Of a stretch of DNA of 64,000 nucleotides, positions 33,482 to 42,657 are shown piece after piece. The position numbers and the translations under genes are program-made. This stretch comes from CAZGOM01 sp964542875 (GTDB taxonomy: Bacteria > Planctomycetota > Phycisphaerae > Phycisphaerales > Phycisphaeraceae), in NCBI GenBank assembly GCA_964542875.1, contig CAZIWA010000005.1, forward strand, positions 1 through 64,000. Reading direction: 5' to 3'. The notes under the pieces are model-generated. The model did not search any database, had not been told where the DNA came from, and was given only the letters and a program-made list of their open reading frames with translations. Every line of letters begins with the position of its first letter. Positions within the stretch are counted from its first letter, which is position 1.

Positions 33482-33581
33482 GCAAATATTCAACAACCAA
33501 TAGACAAGTACGCTTCCCCATTCATTATTTCATTCATATATTAATTTAAGTAATCCACAAACCACTCAAAAGGACAGCACC

Positions 33582-35135
33582 GTGCAACACACATTGCTAG
33601 CCATCGATGATGTCTCCCTCCCCTACCGTAAACATGTCTGCCTTTATCTCACCAACCCCACAGTCCGAGTTCAGCCCGTGCTGGAGCCCGGCCCGGCCGA
33701 CTCCAACTCGCCCGACAACCTCGCAACCCACTTCTACGGCACCGTGCTCTACGACAACGGCACTTTCCGGATGTGGTACTACGCCTGCCACCGCGGCATC
33801 AATCCTGACTGGTCTGAGCTTAAAGCCCGGCAGATCGTCAAAAAGCCAGGCTGGCTGATGGGCATCAAAGAAGGCTTTGAAGTTTTTCAAGGCCCGCTCT
33901 GCTATGCAGAAAGCAATGACGGCATCACATGGAAAAAACCTGCTCTGGGTCAGGTACTCTTCAAAGGTTCAAAAGAAAACAACGCGCTGAACCTGCCTCA
34001 CACACTCGCTTCCGGCGCGGCAGTCATCAAAGACGAAGCCGACCCGGACCCGGCCCGCCGATACAAAATGGTTTACCAGTATTTCCCGGACCAAACCAGC
34101 CCCGTGATCCCCGAATACGGCACGCTGCCCAGCATGGCTTGTGCTGTTTCACCCGATGGCCTGAATTGGACCGTCACGGCATTGCCGTTCATTAATCAAT
34201 TCGTTGAACATTGCTCCTTTATCCGCCACAACGGGCAGTACATCGTCCATTACCAGACGTTTCCCGGCAGTTCTTCCTCAGGTGTCTACAACCCCGGCGC
34301 CACCGCAGGCGGACGCACCGGCACCGCACGCGCCACGTTCGACTTTGACCATTGGCCGGACCTCTGGAGCGTGGCCTTTGCACTCCCCGAACCTGTCGAC
34401 CCCGCCAGGCGAGGCGGAGTCTTTCCCTACGATCAAGTCCACCTTGGCGTCGGCGCGGCCAGCCTCGGCAACGTCTGTGTCGGCGTTTACGGCCTCTGGC
34501 ACAGCCAGGCCTTCACCGCCGACTTCGCCAAAATCACCTGCGATCTGGGCCTTGTCGTCTCCAACGACGGTATCCATTTCCGGGAGGTCGATGTGGCGCC
34601 CGGCTCTCCATTCATCCGGCATAAGGACTCACAAGCGGCCCCTGCAGTCGGCCATGAATTCAACACCATCCTCTGCCAGGGCAACGGCATCCTGAACGTC
34701 GGTGATGAGACACGCATCTATCACGGCCGCTGGCGCAACGCCGGGCTAAATGCGCAAGACATCGCCGCCCATTACCGGGCGGAAGTAGCGCTCGCCACTT
34801 TGCCCCGCGACCGATGGGGCGCGCTGGGCCTGAACCCGAAAGTCGAATCAGGAACCATCGCATCCCTTCCTGTCGAAATCACGCTGCACCACACCCAAGT
34901 CGCGCTAAACGCTGACGGCGCATCAGGCATCCTTATCGATCTTCTGGATGAAAAACTGCGCCCCATCCCAGGCTTTGACTCTGGTCAAACCCAGGAACTC
35001 CAGGGCCTCAACTGCCCAGTGCATTGGAATGGACGCTCCCTCAAAGAACTCGTCGGACAAAAGGTCTGCGTTCAGGCCCGGCTCAAACGCGTCGATAAAA
35101 CTCAGCCTCGCCTCTTCGCCATTTATGTCCAATGA
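33582..35135 (+). CDS. Five-bladed beta-propeller glycosidase-like protein
   Basis: 517 residues starting with GTG; AAAGGA lies upstream. The repeated pattern of strands with YDNGTFRMWYYAC, CYAESNDGITWKKP, YKMVYQYF, CAVSPDGLNWT and SNDGIHFREV is typical of GH32/GH43/GH130-like propellers, each DGI/DGLNW marking a blade. Catalytic residues cannot be fixed from sequence alone. There is no signal peptide, so it would act inside the cell. The last 120 residues form a separate beta domain. The gene is preceded by 100 bases of AT-rich leader (33482-33581) and followed closely by a lipoprotein gene. Confidence 0.65.
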   Translation: MQHTLLAIDDVSLPYRKHVCLYLTNPTVRVQPVLEPGPADSNSPDNLATHFYGTVLYDNGTFRMWYYACHRGINPDWSELKARQIVKKPGWLMGIKEGFEVFQGPLCYAESNDGITWKKPALGQVLFKGSKENNALNLPHTLASGAAVIKDEADPDPARRYKMVYQYFPDQTSPVIPEYGTLPSMACAVSPDGLNWTVTALPFINQFVEHCSFIRHNGQYIVHYQTFPGSSSSGVYNPGATAGGRTGTARATFDFDHWPDLWSVAFALPEPVDPARRGGVFPYDQVHLGVGAASLGNVCVGVYGLWHSQAFTADFAKITCDLGLVVSNDGIHFREVDVAPGSPFIRHKDSQAAPAVGHEFNTILCQGNGILNVGDETRIYHGRWRNAGLNAQDIAAHYRAEVALATLPRDRWGALGLNPKVESGTIASLPVEITLHHTQVALNADGASGILIDLLDEKLRPIPGFDSGQTQELQGLNCPVHWNGRSLKELVGQKVCVQARLKRVDKTQPRLFAIYVQ

Positions 35136-35167
35136 ATCAAGGCGGGCTCCGGGTACAGTAACCCCTG

Positions 35168-35794
35168 ATGTTTCTACACCTTCCCATTAAGATCGTTTTC
35201 CCCCGCCCCGCCGAGTGGGTGCTATTGGCACTCGCCATGCTGTGTTTTCCTGCATGTGCAAGCGATCCCAAGCCTGCTCGCACGACTCAAGTGGAACCTG
35301 AGATCACCATCACGCTCCAACCGGCAGAGACAAACGACGCCGTCATCTACACCATCGAAAACAACTCAGACACGCCCCTGGTTTTGAAGGCGCCCATCAT
35401 CATCCAGCCGGTGAATGTGGTGTTTACTGGTCCATATGCCACGCAAATGGTGGCGCTGAAATTCCTGCCGATCAAGGGAACCAACGCCCCCATCAACATC
35501 CAGATATCCCAACTGGTGATTGACAGCCTCAAGGCCAATCAGATTTACATCCTCACCTATCAAAAAGACGGAACTCTTGATCCGTCAGCCGGCCAGTCCA
35601 TGCAGGCCCCGCCCATTCCCATTCCTGTGGGGACCAACCAGCAATATCAAGCGCAGGTGTGGGCGGAGGATATCGCCCCCTCGCTGGAAGACGGCCCTAT
35701 CTACGCAACCATGGTGATCCGCCTGGAGAAAAACAACCTCAGTGCGCAAAACCGGTTCATTCAAAGCAATTGGATCAAGATCGCGCCGCAGTAA
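35168..35794 (+). CDS. Lipoprotein of unknown function
   Basis: 208 residues. A hydrophobic segment WVLLALAMLCFPAC near residues 17-30 ends in a lipobox-like cysteine. The mature part is rich in beta strands (EITITLQPAE, YTIENNSDTPLVLKAP, YATMVIRLEK), suggesting an immunoglobulin-like or transthyretin-like domain. It lies 32 bp after the propeller gene and could be co-transcribed. No family recognised. Confidence 0.65.
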   Translation: MFLHLPIKIVFPRPAEWVLLALAMLCFPACASDPKPARTTQVEPEITITLQPAETNDAVIYTIENNSDTPLVLKAPIIIQPVNVVFTGPYATQMVALKFLPIKGTNAPINIQISQLVIDSLKANQIYILTYQKDGTLDPSAGQSMQAPPIPIPVGTNQQYQAQVWAEDIAPSLEDGPIYATMVIRLEKNNLSAQNRFIQSNWIKIAPQ

Positions 35795-35959
35795 ATCGCC
35801 CCGGCACGTGCGACACATTCCACCACCCGACGAATGCTTAACCAAGCTACAATGCCACCAGCGATTGACGCAGTGTTGGTATGGGATCGCGACCGTTAGA
35901 AAACAGGCCCTCCGTGTAGAGGGCTCCGCTTCAGTCAGACACCCGGAGCGACGGCCAAC

Positions 35960-37594
35960 ATGGACCCCATTTACTACCCGATGAATGACTACGGCCCCGT
36001 CATGAAGGGCATGGTCATCGGCAGCCTCGGGATTCTCCACGTCTTTCTCGCCCAGTTCGCCATCGGCGGCGGGCTCCTCATGTGCTACATGCAGTACCTT
36101 GCCATGTCCGGCAAGGAACCCCTGGCACGCATCTTCGTCGACAGCTACTTCAAAGCCCTCATCCTCATCAGCTTCGTGTTGGGCGCCCTCACCGGCGTGG
36201 GCATGTGGTTCATCAGCATTCAGGTCAGCCCCGTCACCATCGGGCTCATGGTCAAACAGTTCCACTGGATCTGGGCCATCGAATGGACATTCTTCTCTCT
36301 GGAAGTGGTCGCGGGCTATTCCTTCTACCGCTACAGCAAATACCTCAACGACCGAACGCGTATGGCCACGCTGGTGCTCTACAGTGTCGCCAGCTTCATG
36401 AGCCTGTTCTGGATCAACGGCATCCTTTCCTGGCAGCTCACGCCCGGGATGTATGACTTTGCGCAAAACAGCCCCGGGAACGTCTGGATCGGTTTTTTCA
36501 ATCCCGGCTTTTGGCCGCAGTTGATCTTCAGGACACTGGTGTGCCTCACCCTCGCCGGGCTGGCCGGATGCGTCGTGGTCAACACCATGACCGAACTGGA
36601 CCGGGAGCAAAAAACCAAGCTCATCAATAAGTGTTCCCACTTCCTCCTGGGCATGGCGCTGATGCCTTTCGTAGGCATGTGGTTTCTGGCGATTCTTCCG
36701 GAAGACAGCCGGTCCTACGTGCTGGGCGGCTCGGCCGCGATGACGCAGTTCTTCATGATCGCCGTCTGCGCATCCCTTCTCATCGGCGGCTACGCCGTCA
36801 TCGCACTCTTTCGCCAAAAGCTGTACATCAACGGAGCCACCGCCACACTGCTCCTGGCCTTGGCCTTTGGCGCCACCGGCGGCGGAGAGTTTGTCCGTGA
36901 AGGCGTCCGCAAACCCTTCACCGTGCGAAACTACCTCTACGCCAACGCCATCGATGTGAATTCCGTCGCCAAACTCCGGGCGGAAGGCTCCGTCAAAAAC
37001 GACCCTTACCCGCTGCGAAACGAAGCCAGCTACCCCAACTCGCAAGTGATCCAGGGAGCAAAGGTTTTCCGCTTTCAATGCAGCGTCTGTCATACGCTAG
37101 ACGGCGCCAACGGCCTTGTGGGTTTGACCACCTCATGGTCAATCGAACAGCAGCGGATGAATATCTCCAAGCTCCAGCAAACCAAGACTTTCATGCCGCC
37201 TTTCGCCGGCACGCCGCAGGATGTTGAAGCCATTGTGCAGTTCCTCCGATGGAACTCTCAGGGCCAGCCCAAAGAATGGGAACGCACCGACTACGGCGCA
37301 AACCGCGCGCCGTTTGAACAAATCAAATCATGGCTCGATGAAGCCGGCATCGACTCTGGCATTCACCTCATGCCCAAGACACCCGGCGCGCCTGACGCGG
37401 GCCAACCCCCTGCCCCTGCACTCGTTCCTTCCCGATCCAACGCTCCAGCGCCGGCGCCCGCCCCAATCATCAGCGCCCCTGCAACTGCGTCTTCCAAGCC
37501 TGATGCGGCCGCCCCCGCCACTCAACCTACGACCCAACCGGCCACCCAGCCCGCAATACCCGCGACCAAACCCGCAAGGAAGGGCAGGCGATGA
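35960..37594 (+). CDS. CydA-superfamily membrane protein fused to a c-type cytochrome domain
   Basis: 544 residues with nine or so membrane helices in the first 320. GILHVFLAQFAIGGG near residue 22 fits the first haem-ligand helix of cytochrome bd subunit I, LTGVGMWFISIQ near 79 the second, and HWIWAIEWTFFSLEVVAGY near 100 the acidic residue region; GGGEFVREGVRKPF near 310 matches the conserved late segment. A soluble domain follows with the haem c site CSVCHT near residues 374-378 and a proline/alanine-rich tail. The fusion implies electrons come from or go to a c-type cytochrome rather than quinol. Its stop overlaps the next gene's start (ATGA). Confidence 0.7.
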   Translation: MDPIYYPMNDYGPVMKGMVIGSLGILHVFLAQFAIGGGLLMCYMQYLAMSGKEPLARIFVDSYFKALILISFVLGALTGVGMWFISIQVSPVTIGLMVKQFHWIWAIEWTFFSLEVVAGYSFYRYSKYLNDRTRMATLVLYSVASFMSLFWINGILSWQLTPGMYDFAQNSPGNVWIGFFNPGFWPQLIFRTLVCLTLAGLAGCVVVNTMTELDREQKTKLINKCSHFLLGMALMPFVGMWFLAILPEDSRSYVLGGSAAMTQFFMIAVCASLLIGGYAVIALFRQKLYINGATATLLLALAFGATGGGEFVREGVRKPFTVRNYLYANAIDVNSVAKLRAEGSVKNDPYPLRNEASYPNSQVIQGAKVFRFQCSVCHTLDGANGLVGLTTSWSIEQQRMNISKLQQTKTFMPPFAGTPQDVEAIVQFLRWNSQGQPKEWERTDYGANRAPFEQIKSWLDEAGIDSGIHLMPKTPGAPDAGQPPAPALVPSRSNAPAPAPAPIISAPATASSKPDAAAPATQPTTQPATQPAIPATKPARKGRR

Positions 37595-38724
37595 CAAAGC
37601 TCTTCCCATTGATGCACCCATGGTCCACACAGCTCTACCTGTGGCTGCTGATTGGCACGCTGGTTTTGCACGTGGTGTTCATGAACTATGTGCTGGCCGG
37701 CTCGCTTTACCTGGCCGTGGTTTCCATCTTCCGCGGCAAGAACAACGAACGGTTCAATTCCCCAGGCGCCAAGACTCTGCGCGACTGGATGACCTTCTAC
37801 ATCAGCGCCGCCATCACCGCGGGCATTGCGCCCCTGTTGTTCATCCAGATTCTGTATCAAAAGCATTTCTACACGGCGAATCTCCTTCTGTTTAACCGGT
37901 GGATGCTCATCCTCCCGGTGCTGCTGATCGGCTTCTACCTGTGTTACGTGATCAAGAGCAAGCGCGCCCTCACGCTGCCTGACTGGGTGATCGCCACCGT
38001 CACCATCGGCGCAGCGGTCTGCTTCCTGTTCACCGGGCTGAGCTGGACGGAAAACTACCTCATCAGCGTGGCCAAACAGGAAACCTGGCAGGCCTACTAT
38101 CTGAATCCGCCTCGGTATTTAAGCAATGGTGAATCCCTGTTTCGCCTGGGCATGTGGGTGATCGGCGCCCTGCCCACGCTCAGCGCCATCCTTGGCTGGC
38201 AGCTCTGGTACTACCAGAAGTACGACCGGCAGGAGATCCCCCGCGCCCAGACCCGCCTGCTGGCGGTGCTGGCCATCGTCGGCCTGCTGGTGTCCGGGAT
38301 CATCGGCTTTGTCTACTATTCCAACGACCAGTACATCTCTCAGGTGGTCAAGCTCTACCTGACCAACACCACCTGCAAGCTGTACATCGTCGGCGTCATC
38401 ATCGGCATGGTGTTCACCCTCTCAGGCTGGATTGTTCAGTGGATGCGCTGGCGGCTCTGGGCGCCGGCACTCTCTGTGGCCACCGCAGGCAGCCTCCTGA
38501 CCATTACCTGCGCCACCATCCTGCGTGAAGCCGTCCGTGCGCAAAAGGTCCAAATCATGGATCTTTATGAGCAACACAACCAGGCCACCCAGATCGGCGG
38601 GCTCGGTGCGTTTGTCTTCTTCCTCCTCCTGAACCTGCTATGCATCTTCATCTGCTTCCTCATCGTCCGGCAGGCTCTGAAAAACAAGGCGCAGGCAGAC
38701 AACCACCCGCCCAAAAACGAGTAA
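37591..38724 (+). CDS. Multi-pass membrane partner of the CydA-like protein
   Basis: 377 residues with eight or nine membrane helices and no haem c site. Histidines in LVLHVVFMNYVLAG near residue 23 and in later helices could bind haem, and the first segments resemble those of the preceding gene, so it may be a CydA-like second subunit rather than CydB. The start overlaps the previous stop by four bases, showing translational coupling and a two-subunit complex. Its 3' end is 74 bp from nuoB. No assignment to a studied subunit is certain. Confidence 0.6.
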   Translation: MTKLFPLMHPWSTQLYLWLLIGTLVLHVVFMNYVLAGSLYLAVVSIFRGKNNERFNSPGAKTLRDWMTFYISAAITAGIAPLLFIQILYQKHFYTANLLLFNRWMLILPVLLIGFYLCYVIKSKRALTLPDWVIATVTIGAAVCFLFTGLSWTENYLISVAKQETWQAYYLNPPRYLSNGESLFRLGMWVIGALPTLSAILGWQLWYYQKYDRQEIPRAQTRLLAVLAIVGLLVSGIIGFVYYSNDQYISQVVKLYLTNTTCKLYIVGVIIGMVFTLSGWIVQWMRWRLWAPALSVATAGSLLTITCATILREAVRAQKVQIMDLYEQHNQATQIGGLGAFVFFLLLNLLCIFICFLIVRQALKNKAQADNHPPKNE

Positions 38725-38761
38725 AATGACTCAACGGACCCGCAACGATCCGTCTCCCTCT

Positions 38762-38794
38762 GACCAGACCCTGGACCCCCAGACCGTAGACCCC
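38762..38794. repeat. Imperfect GACC-containing heptamer run before nuoB
   Basis: GACC recurs five times at 38762, 38767, 38774, 38782 and 38789, mostly 7-8 bases apart, just before the nuoB start. It looks like a short degenerate intergenic repeat and leaves no room for a clear Shine-Dalgarno. Confidence 0.35.
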
Positions 38795-38798
38795 ACTC

Positions 38799-39371
38799 AT
38801 GAGCTGGATCGAAAACCGATTTGAAGAAGGCTTGATCGTCACCAGCGTGGACACCGCCATCAACTGGGCGCGTTCCAACAGCATCTGGCCCATGACGTTC
38901 GGCTTGGCCTGCTGCGCCATTGAAATGATGTCCTTCGGCGCTTCCCGCTACGACGTTGACCGGTTCGGCTCCGGCGCTTACCGCGCCACCCCCCGCCAGG
39001 CGGACCTGATGATCGTCGCCGGCACCGTCACCTACAAAATGGCCTCGCGCCTGCAGCGTCTGTACAACCAGATGCCCGATCCCAAGTACGTCATCGCCAT
39101 GGGTGCCTGCACCGTCGGCGGCGGCCCCTATTTCAAATATGGCTACCACGTCGTCAAAGGCGTCGACCTGATCGTCCCCGTCGATGTCTACGTACCCGGC
39201 TGTCCGCCCCGGCCCGAAGCGCTCATGGAAGGCCTCATGCGCCTCCAAGACAAAATCCGCAGGCAAACCATCGCACGCGAAAAACCCATCCCCACCATCA
39301 TGCCCGCAGAAGCCATCATCACACCCATGCCCGGCGTTGCTGACTTGGCCCTGCCGATTCAAACAGCCTGA
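38799..39371 (+). CDS. nuoB: NADH-quinone oxidoreductase subunit B-like protein
   Basis: 190 residues. The four cysteines that bind the N2 [4Fe-4S] cluster are all present: adjacent CC in GLACCAIEM near residue 45, C in GACTVGGG near 108, and C in PGCPPRPEA near 140. The family fold (IVAGTVTYKMA, YVPGCPPRP) is intact, so electron transfer to quinone is possible. None of the other complex I genes is here; nuoB normally lies between nuoA and nuoC. Either the other subunits are elsewhere, or this is a second copy. It follows the CydA-like pair closely, which may hint at a shared regulon. Confidence 0.92.
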   Translation: MSWIENRFEEGLIVTSVDTAINWARSNSIWPMTFGLACCAIEMMSFGASRYDVDRFGSGAYRATPRQADLMIVAGTVTYKMASRLQRLYNQMPDPKYVIAMGACTVGGGPYFKYGYHVVKGVDLIVPVDVYVPGCPPRPEALMEGLMRLQDKIRRQTIAREKPIPTIMPAEAIITPMPGVADLALPIQTA

Positions 39372-39485
39372 TTATTTTTAGATTCCGAATTGATGTTTTT
39401 GTCGCAATCCGACATGCTGTTGCGTTGTCATTTCATGCAGACCATTTTCCGGCCACTGTAATAGTCGTTAAGCAAAGGACACCTC

Positions 39486-40244
39486 ATGCACCTGACTCAA
39501 GACCAAATCCTTCAGTACCACAACGATGGCTATACCATCGTCGAAAACCTCTTCACACCTGAAGAAGTCGACGTCCTCATCAAACAAATCAACATCGACG
39601 ACCCCAAAGCAGGCGGCTTCTCCGACGGCGGCGGCAAAGCCGCGCGCCTGGCCTTCTGGTGGGAAACACAATCCACCATCTGGGGCGCTGCATCCCGCCA
39701 CCCCAACGTCTTAAACGCCGTCCGCATCCTCATGCAGGAAGACGTCGCTTTCTTCCACGGAAAAGTCACCCTTAAGGAAGCACGCACAGGCGGTGCCTGG
39801 GAATGGCACCAGGATTACGGCTACTGGTACGACCAGGGCTTCGTCTTTCCGCGGATGATGAGCGTGAGCGTGTCTCTGGACACAAACACCATCGAAAACG
39901 GCTGTATGCAGCTCCTCAAAGGCACTCATAAGCTCGGCCGCATCAACCACGGCCGTGTGGGCAGTCAGACCGGTGTAGACCCTGATCGGCTTAAAGCCAT
40001 CACACCCTATTTTGAAAATGTCCCCGCGATCATGAAGCCCGGCGCCGGACTCTTCTTCCATTGCAACACCCTGCACGCATCATCCGCGAACCAGTCCGAC
40101 AAGCATCGGCGCAACTTCATCATGTGCTACAACGCCGTAAACAATCCTCAAATCCCCATGGCGCACGGAGCGGAAAACTTCCCTTGCCCCGTAGGATCTC
40201 CTGATGTGATTCTGGACTTCGCTAAAAACCTGGCGACGGTGTGA
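39486..40244 (+). CDS. Phytanoyl-CoA dioxygenase (PhyH) family protein
   Basis: 252 residues with AAAGGA before the ATG. Iron-binding residues are in EWHQDYGYW near residue 102 and in LHASSANQS near residue 198, with RRNFIMCYN supplying the oxoglutarate arginine. IENGCMQLLKGTHKLG matches the same segment in the PhyH protein at 26418. Probably a non-haem iron dioxygenase of unknown substrate. It is a single gene, ended by the shared terminator at 40288. Confidence 0.88.
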   Translation: MHLTQDQILQYHNDGYTIVENLFTPEEVDVLIKQINIDDPKAGGFSDGGGKAARLAFWWETQSTIWGAASRHPNVLNAVRILMQEDVAFFHGKVTLKEARTGGAWEWHQDYGYWYDQGFVFPRMMSVSVSLDTNTIENGCMQLLKGTHKLGRINHGRVGSQTGVDPDRLKAITPYFENVPAIMKPGAGLFFHCNTLHASSANQSDKHRRNFIMCYNAVNNPQIPMAHGAENFPCPVGSPDVILDFAKNLATV

Positions 40245-40287
40245 ACATCAACATCCCGTGTCCTGTGTCAAAGACAAGATAAAGATA

Positions 40288-40320
40288 AAGAGGTCCGGAG
40301 TTTCGGCTCCAGACCTCTTT
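40288..40320. terminator. Bidirectional terminator between PhyH and the oxidase subunit III-like gene
   Basis: Arms AAAGAGGTCCGGAG and CTCCAGACCTCTTT with a 6-base loop and T/A flanks on both sides. One C-G pair of the terminator at 17803 is a T-A pair here, a compensatory change. Outer inverted repeats with TCCCGTGTC / GACACGGGA surround it. Confidence 0.85.
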
Positions 40321-40362
40321 CTTGTTTTTTGACACGGGACTCAGGACACGCGACGACTCTTC

Positions 40363-40983
40363 TCACCCCAAAAAGTACATCGTGAAAAACATCACCAGCC
40401 ACACAATGTCCAAGAAATGCCAGTACACCGCGGTGTACTTCACCGGCCCATAAGCTTCATGATCGTACGCTTTGGCGTGGGCTTTCCAGGTAATCACGGC
40501 AAGGGGGATCATCCCACCCAGCACGTGAAGCGCATGCACCACGATCATGAAGAAAATCAGACCGTAGTAATAAGCGCGTTCCTGCTTGGAAAGCAATTCA
40601 AAATGCTCGGTGAGCAATCGGTAGAGGCTGGGAAACTGAATCAGCACGAACATCACCGAAAGCACCAGCGTGACAATCAGCATCTGCCTGAACTGCACCT
40701 GCTTCTCCTGACGCACATAGTTCAATGCCAGATGCATGGTCACGCTGCTGGCCACAAGAATGAGTGTGCTGCCCCAAAGCGCCGGGGGAAGATGAACGGC
40801 ACCAAATGCCGGCGACTCCACCCGCGTACGGATGAACAAATAGCCCACCATCAGCGCAATGAACAGCATCGTCAGCGATGCCAGGAACAGGATCAGCGGA
40901 ACCATCCCCGCGTTGGGTGGAAGCCGCTGGTCGGGCCGGTCTTGAATCAACGTCTGAGGCTCGCTGGGTGGAATCTGGATCAT
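40363..40983 (-). CDS. Haem-copper oxidase subunit III-like protein
   Basis: 206 residues with five membrane helices, the size of subunit III in bacterial oxidases without the extra N-terminal helices. MLFIALMVGYLFIRTR, the helix with HFELL, and the C-terminal GPVKYTAVYWHFLDIVWLVMFFTMY are typical of CoxC/CtaE. A second subunit III gene (339 residues) is in the caa3 operon upstream, so this copy may serve another oxidase or a NO reductase-like complex. A terminator at 41081 separates it from the operon, indicating its own transcription. Confidence 0.8.
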   Translation of the reverse strand: MIQIPPSEPQTLIQDRPDQRLPPNAGMVPLILFLASLTMLFIALMVGYLFIRTRVESPAFGAVHLPPALWGSTLILVASSVTMHLALNYVRQEKQVQFRQMLIVTLVLSVMFVLIQFPSLYRLLTEHFELLSKQERAYYYGLIFFMIVVHALHVLGGMIPLAVITWKAHAKAYDHEAYGPVKYTAVYWHFLDIVWLVMFFTMYFLG

Positions 40984-41080
40984 GCTTTTATCTTAGAGGG
41001 ATTAAGACCCAAGGAACACAGGAAAAACTGCGGCGAAAGGACCGAGGTCCATAAATTAAATGCGCCCCGGCGACTAAAAG

Positions 41081-41108
41081 AAAAGAGCGGAATCAACTCC
41101 GCTCTTTT
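41081..41108 (-). terminator. Terminator after the caa3 operon
   Basis: Perfect 10-bp stem AAAAGAGCGG / CCGCTCTTTT with an 8-base loop and further Ts on the minus strand. It ends the long act-cox operon just past the subunit IV gene. Confidence 0.85.
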
Positions 41109-41140
41109 CCTTATTTGAATTGCTGTCCGTCTCTCGCGGC

Positions 41141-41503
41141 TTACGGCGTTGAGCCGTAGATCACCGGCGCCTTCATGTTCGGCGCATATTCCTTGGTGTC
41201 CGTCAGCGTGAAACCGATGAAGATCATCACGAAGACAAACGAAAGCACCAGGATGATGCCGTGGAACGGCCGATCATACTTCAGGTGCATGAACCAAAGG
41301 CAAACCAGCACGGCTTTGATCACGGCGATGATCATGGCCAGCCAGATGTTGAACGGTCCAAGATCGATCTGCCGGACAGCGACGGTTGCAACCGTCAGAA
41401 CCATCAGCGCGGCAAACACGCCAAGCAGAACCTTGATCGGAACCACATGGATGTGGAGGTCACCCTCTTGGTGTTCGTGATGCTCTGTGTGTGCGTCGGA
41501 CAT
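41141..41503 (-). CDS. Cytochrome c oxidase subunit IV family protein
   Basis: 120 residues with three membrane helices (VLLGVFAALMVLTVATVAV, WLAMIIAVIKAVLVCLWFM, ILVLSFVFVMIFIGFTL). KAVLVCLWFMHLKY is the prokaryotic COX4 signature. The N-terminus is histidine-rich (HTEHHEHQEG, HIHVV). It is the last gene of the act-cox operon, the usual position for this small accessory subunit of haem-copper oxidases. Confidence 0.9.
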   Translation of the reverse strand: MSDAHTEHHEHQEGDLHIHVVPIKVLLGVFAALMVLTVATVAVRQIDLGPFNIWLAMIIAVIKAVLVCLWFMHLKYDRPFHGIILVLSFVFVMIFIGFTLTDTKEYAPNMKAPVIYGSTP

Positions 41504-41571
41504 GGTTTTATTTCGCCTTCAATCGTTTTTATGTTTGTTGAAAACACCAGACTCAGCGATGCCTTGCCTCT

Positions 41572-42591
41572 TTAGTGGATGAGGTACAAGAGCGGGAAGA
41601 GGAAAATCCAGATCAAGTCGACCAAGTGCCAGTAAAGGCCGACCAGGTCCACCGGGGTAAAGAACTTGGAGGAGAACTCGCCCTTGATCGACCGGATGAG
41701 TACCCAGGTGATCAGAGCCATGCCGATGAGCACGTGCAAACCGTGCAGGCCGGTCATGCAATAGTAGATTTGGAAGAAGATGTAGACCGAGCGCTTGTCA
41801 GCAGCCTTGAGGTCGTCCCAGGCAACGTGCTGATGCACTTCAAACTTGCTCATGGGGTTGTAGGTCGGCGTGGAAACCGCAACGTAATCGCTGCTGAGGC
41901 CTTCGGGAGACCGGGCGGGAAGCGGGATCGTAGAGCGTTCCACCGCGGGCTCCGCCTTGGTGAAGGCGTTGATCGTGGAGGGCTCTTTGGTCATTTCCAC
42001 CGGAACGGTACCGGCGGGAGCGCCGTGCTCATGGCCGTGGCTGGCTTCGTCATGGCCCTTGTGGTCAAACTTAAGGGTCAGGTCAAACTCATGGCCGGGA
42101 ACGCTGGGGGTGGTGTTCGCGTCGATGGCGGTGCCAAAAAACGCGTTGTGCGGGCCAACCCACATACCGTGGGAATACTTGGCGGAGTATTCAAGGTACT
42201 TGATGCCAAGGAAGCCAAAGCCGCCCATGAGGGTGAGGATGAGGCAGAGAATCAGGCCCTTCTGCTGGTTGAGCTGGGAGCAACGCACGCCCCACGCCAT
42301 CGTCAGCGAAGAAGCCAGGAGGATGGCGGTGTTGGTGGCGCCGAGATTGGTGTTGAGGGCCTGGTGAGCGTACTGGAAAACTTCCGGGTGGTTGCCCCGG
42401 TAGATCGAGTAGGCGCAAAAGAGCCCGCCGAACATCAGGATTTCGGTGGCCAGGAACACCCACATGCCCAGCTTGGCTGAGTCAAACTGCTGCTCCATCG
42501 TGTCAAAGTGATGGGCGAGGTGTGGGTTGTGCCCGTGTCCGTGGTCATCGTGGCCGTGGGCCCCGGTCGGGTTTGAAGTGGTTTGCGACAT
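41572..42591 (-). CDS. coxC: Cytochrome c oxidase subunit III
   Basis: 339 residues. After a histidine-rich N-terminus (HGHDDHGHGHNPHLAHH) come seven membrane helices. The middle carries an unusual insertion of about 100 residues between helices 3 and 4, with HDEASHGHEHGAP, absent in most subunit III proteins. KLGMWVFLATEILMFGGLF and LYWHLVDLIWIFLFPLLYL are family signatures. Subunit III stabilises the oxidase. It follows coxA by 67 bp on the same strand. Confidence 0.92.
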   Translation of the reverse strand: MSQTTSNPTGAHGHDDHGHGHNPHLAHHFDTMEQQFDSAKLGMWVFLATEILMFGGLFCAYSIYRGNHPEVFQYAHQALNTNLGATNTAILLASSLTMAWGVRCSQLNQQKGLILCLILTLMGGFGFLGIKYLEYSAKYSHGMWVGPHNAFFGTAIDANTTPSVPGHEFDLTLKFDHKGHDEASHGHEHGAPAGTVPVEMTKEPSTINAFTKAEPAVERSTIPLPARSPEGLSSDYVAVSTPTYNPMSKFEVHQHVAWDDLKAADKRSVYIFFQIYYCMTGLHGLHVLIGMALITWVLIRSIKGEFSSKFFTPVDLVGLYWHLVDLIWIFLFPLLYLIH

Positions 42592-42657
42592 AGCGTTTTC
42601 TGCTTGGGGTCGGTGTCTTAAAAGTCGGTTCTAGGTGCGACGCCTTAAGGGGACGCT

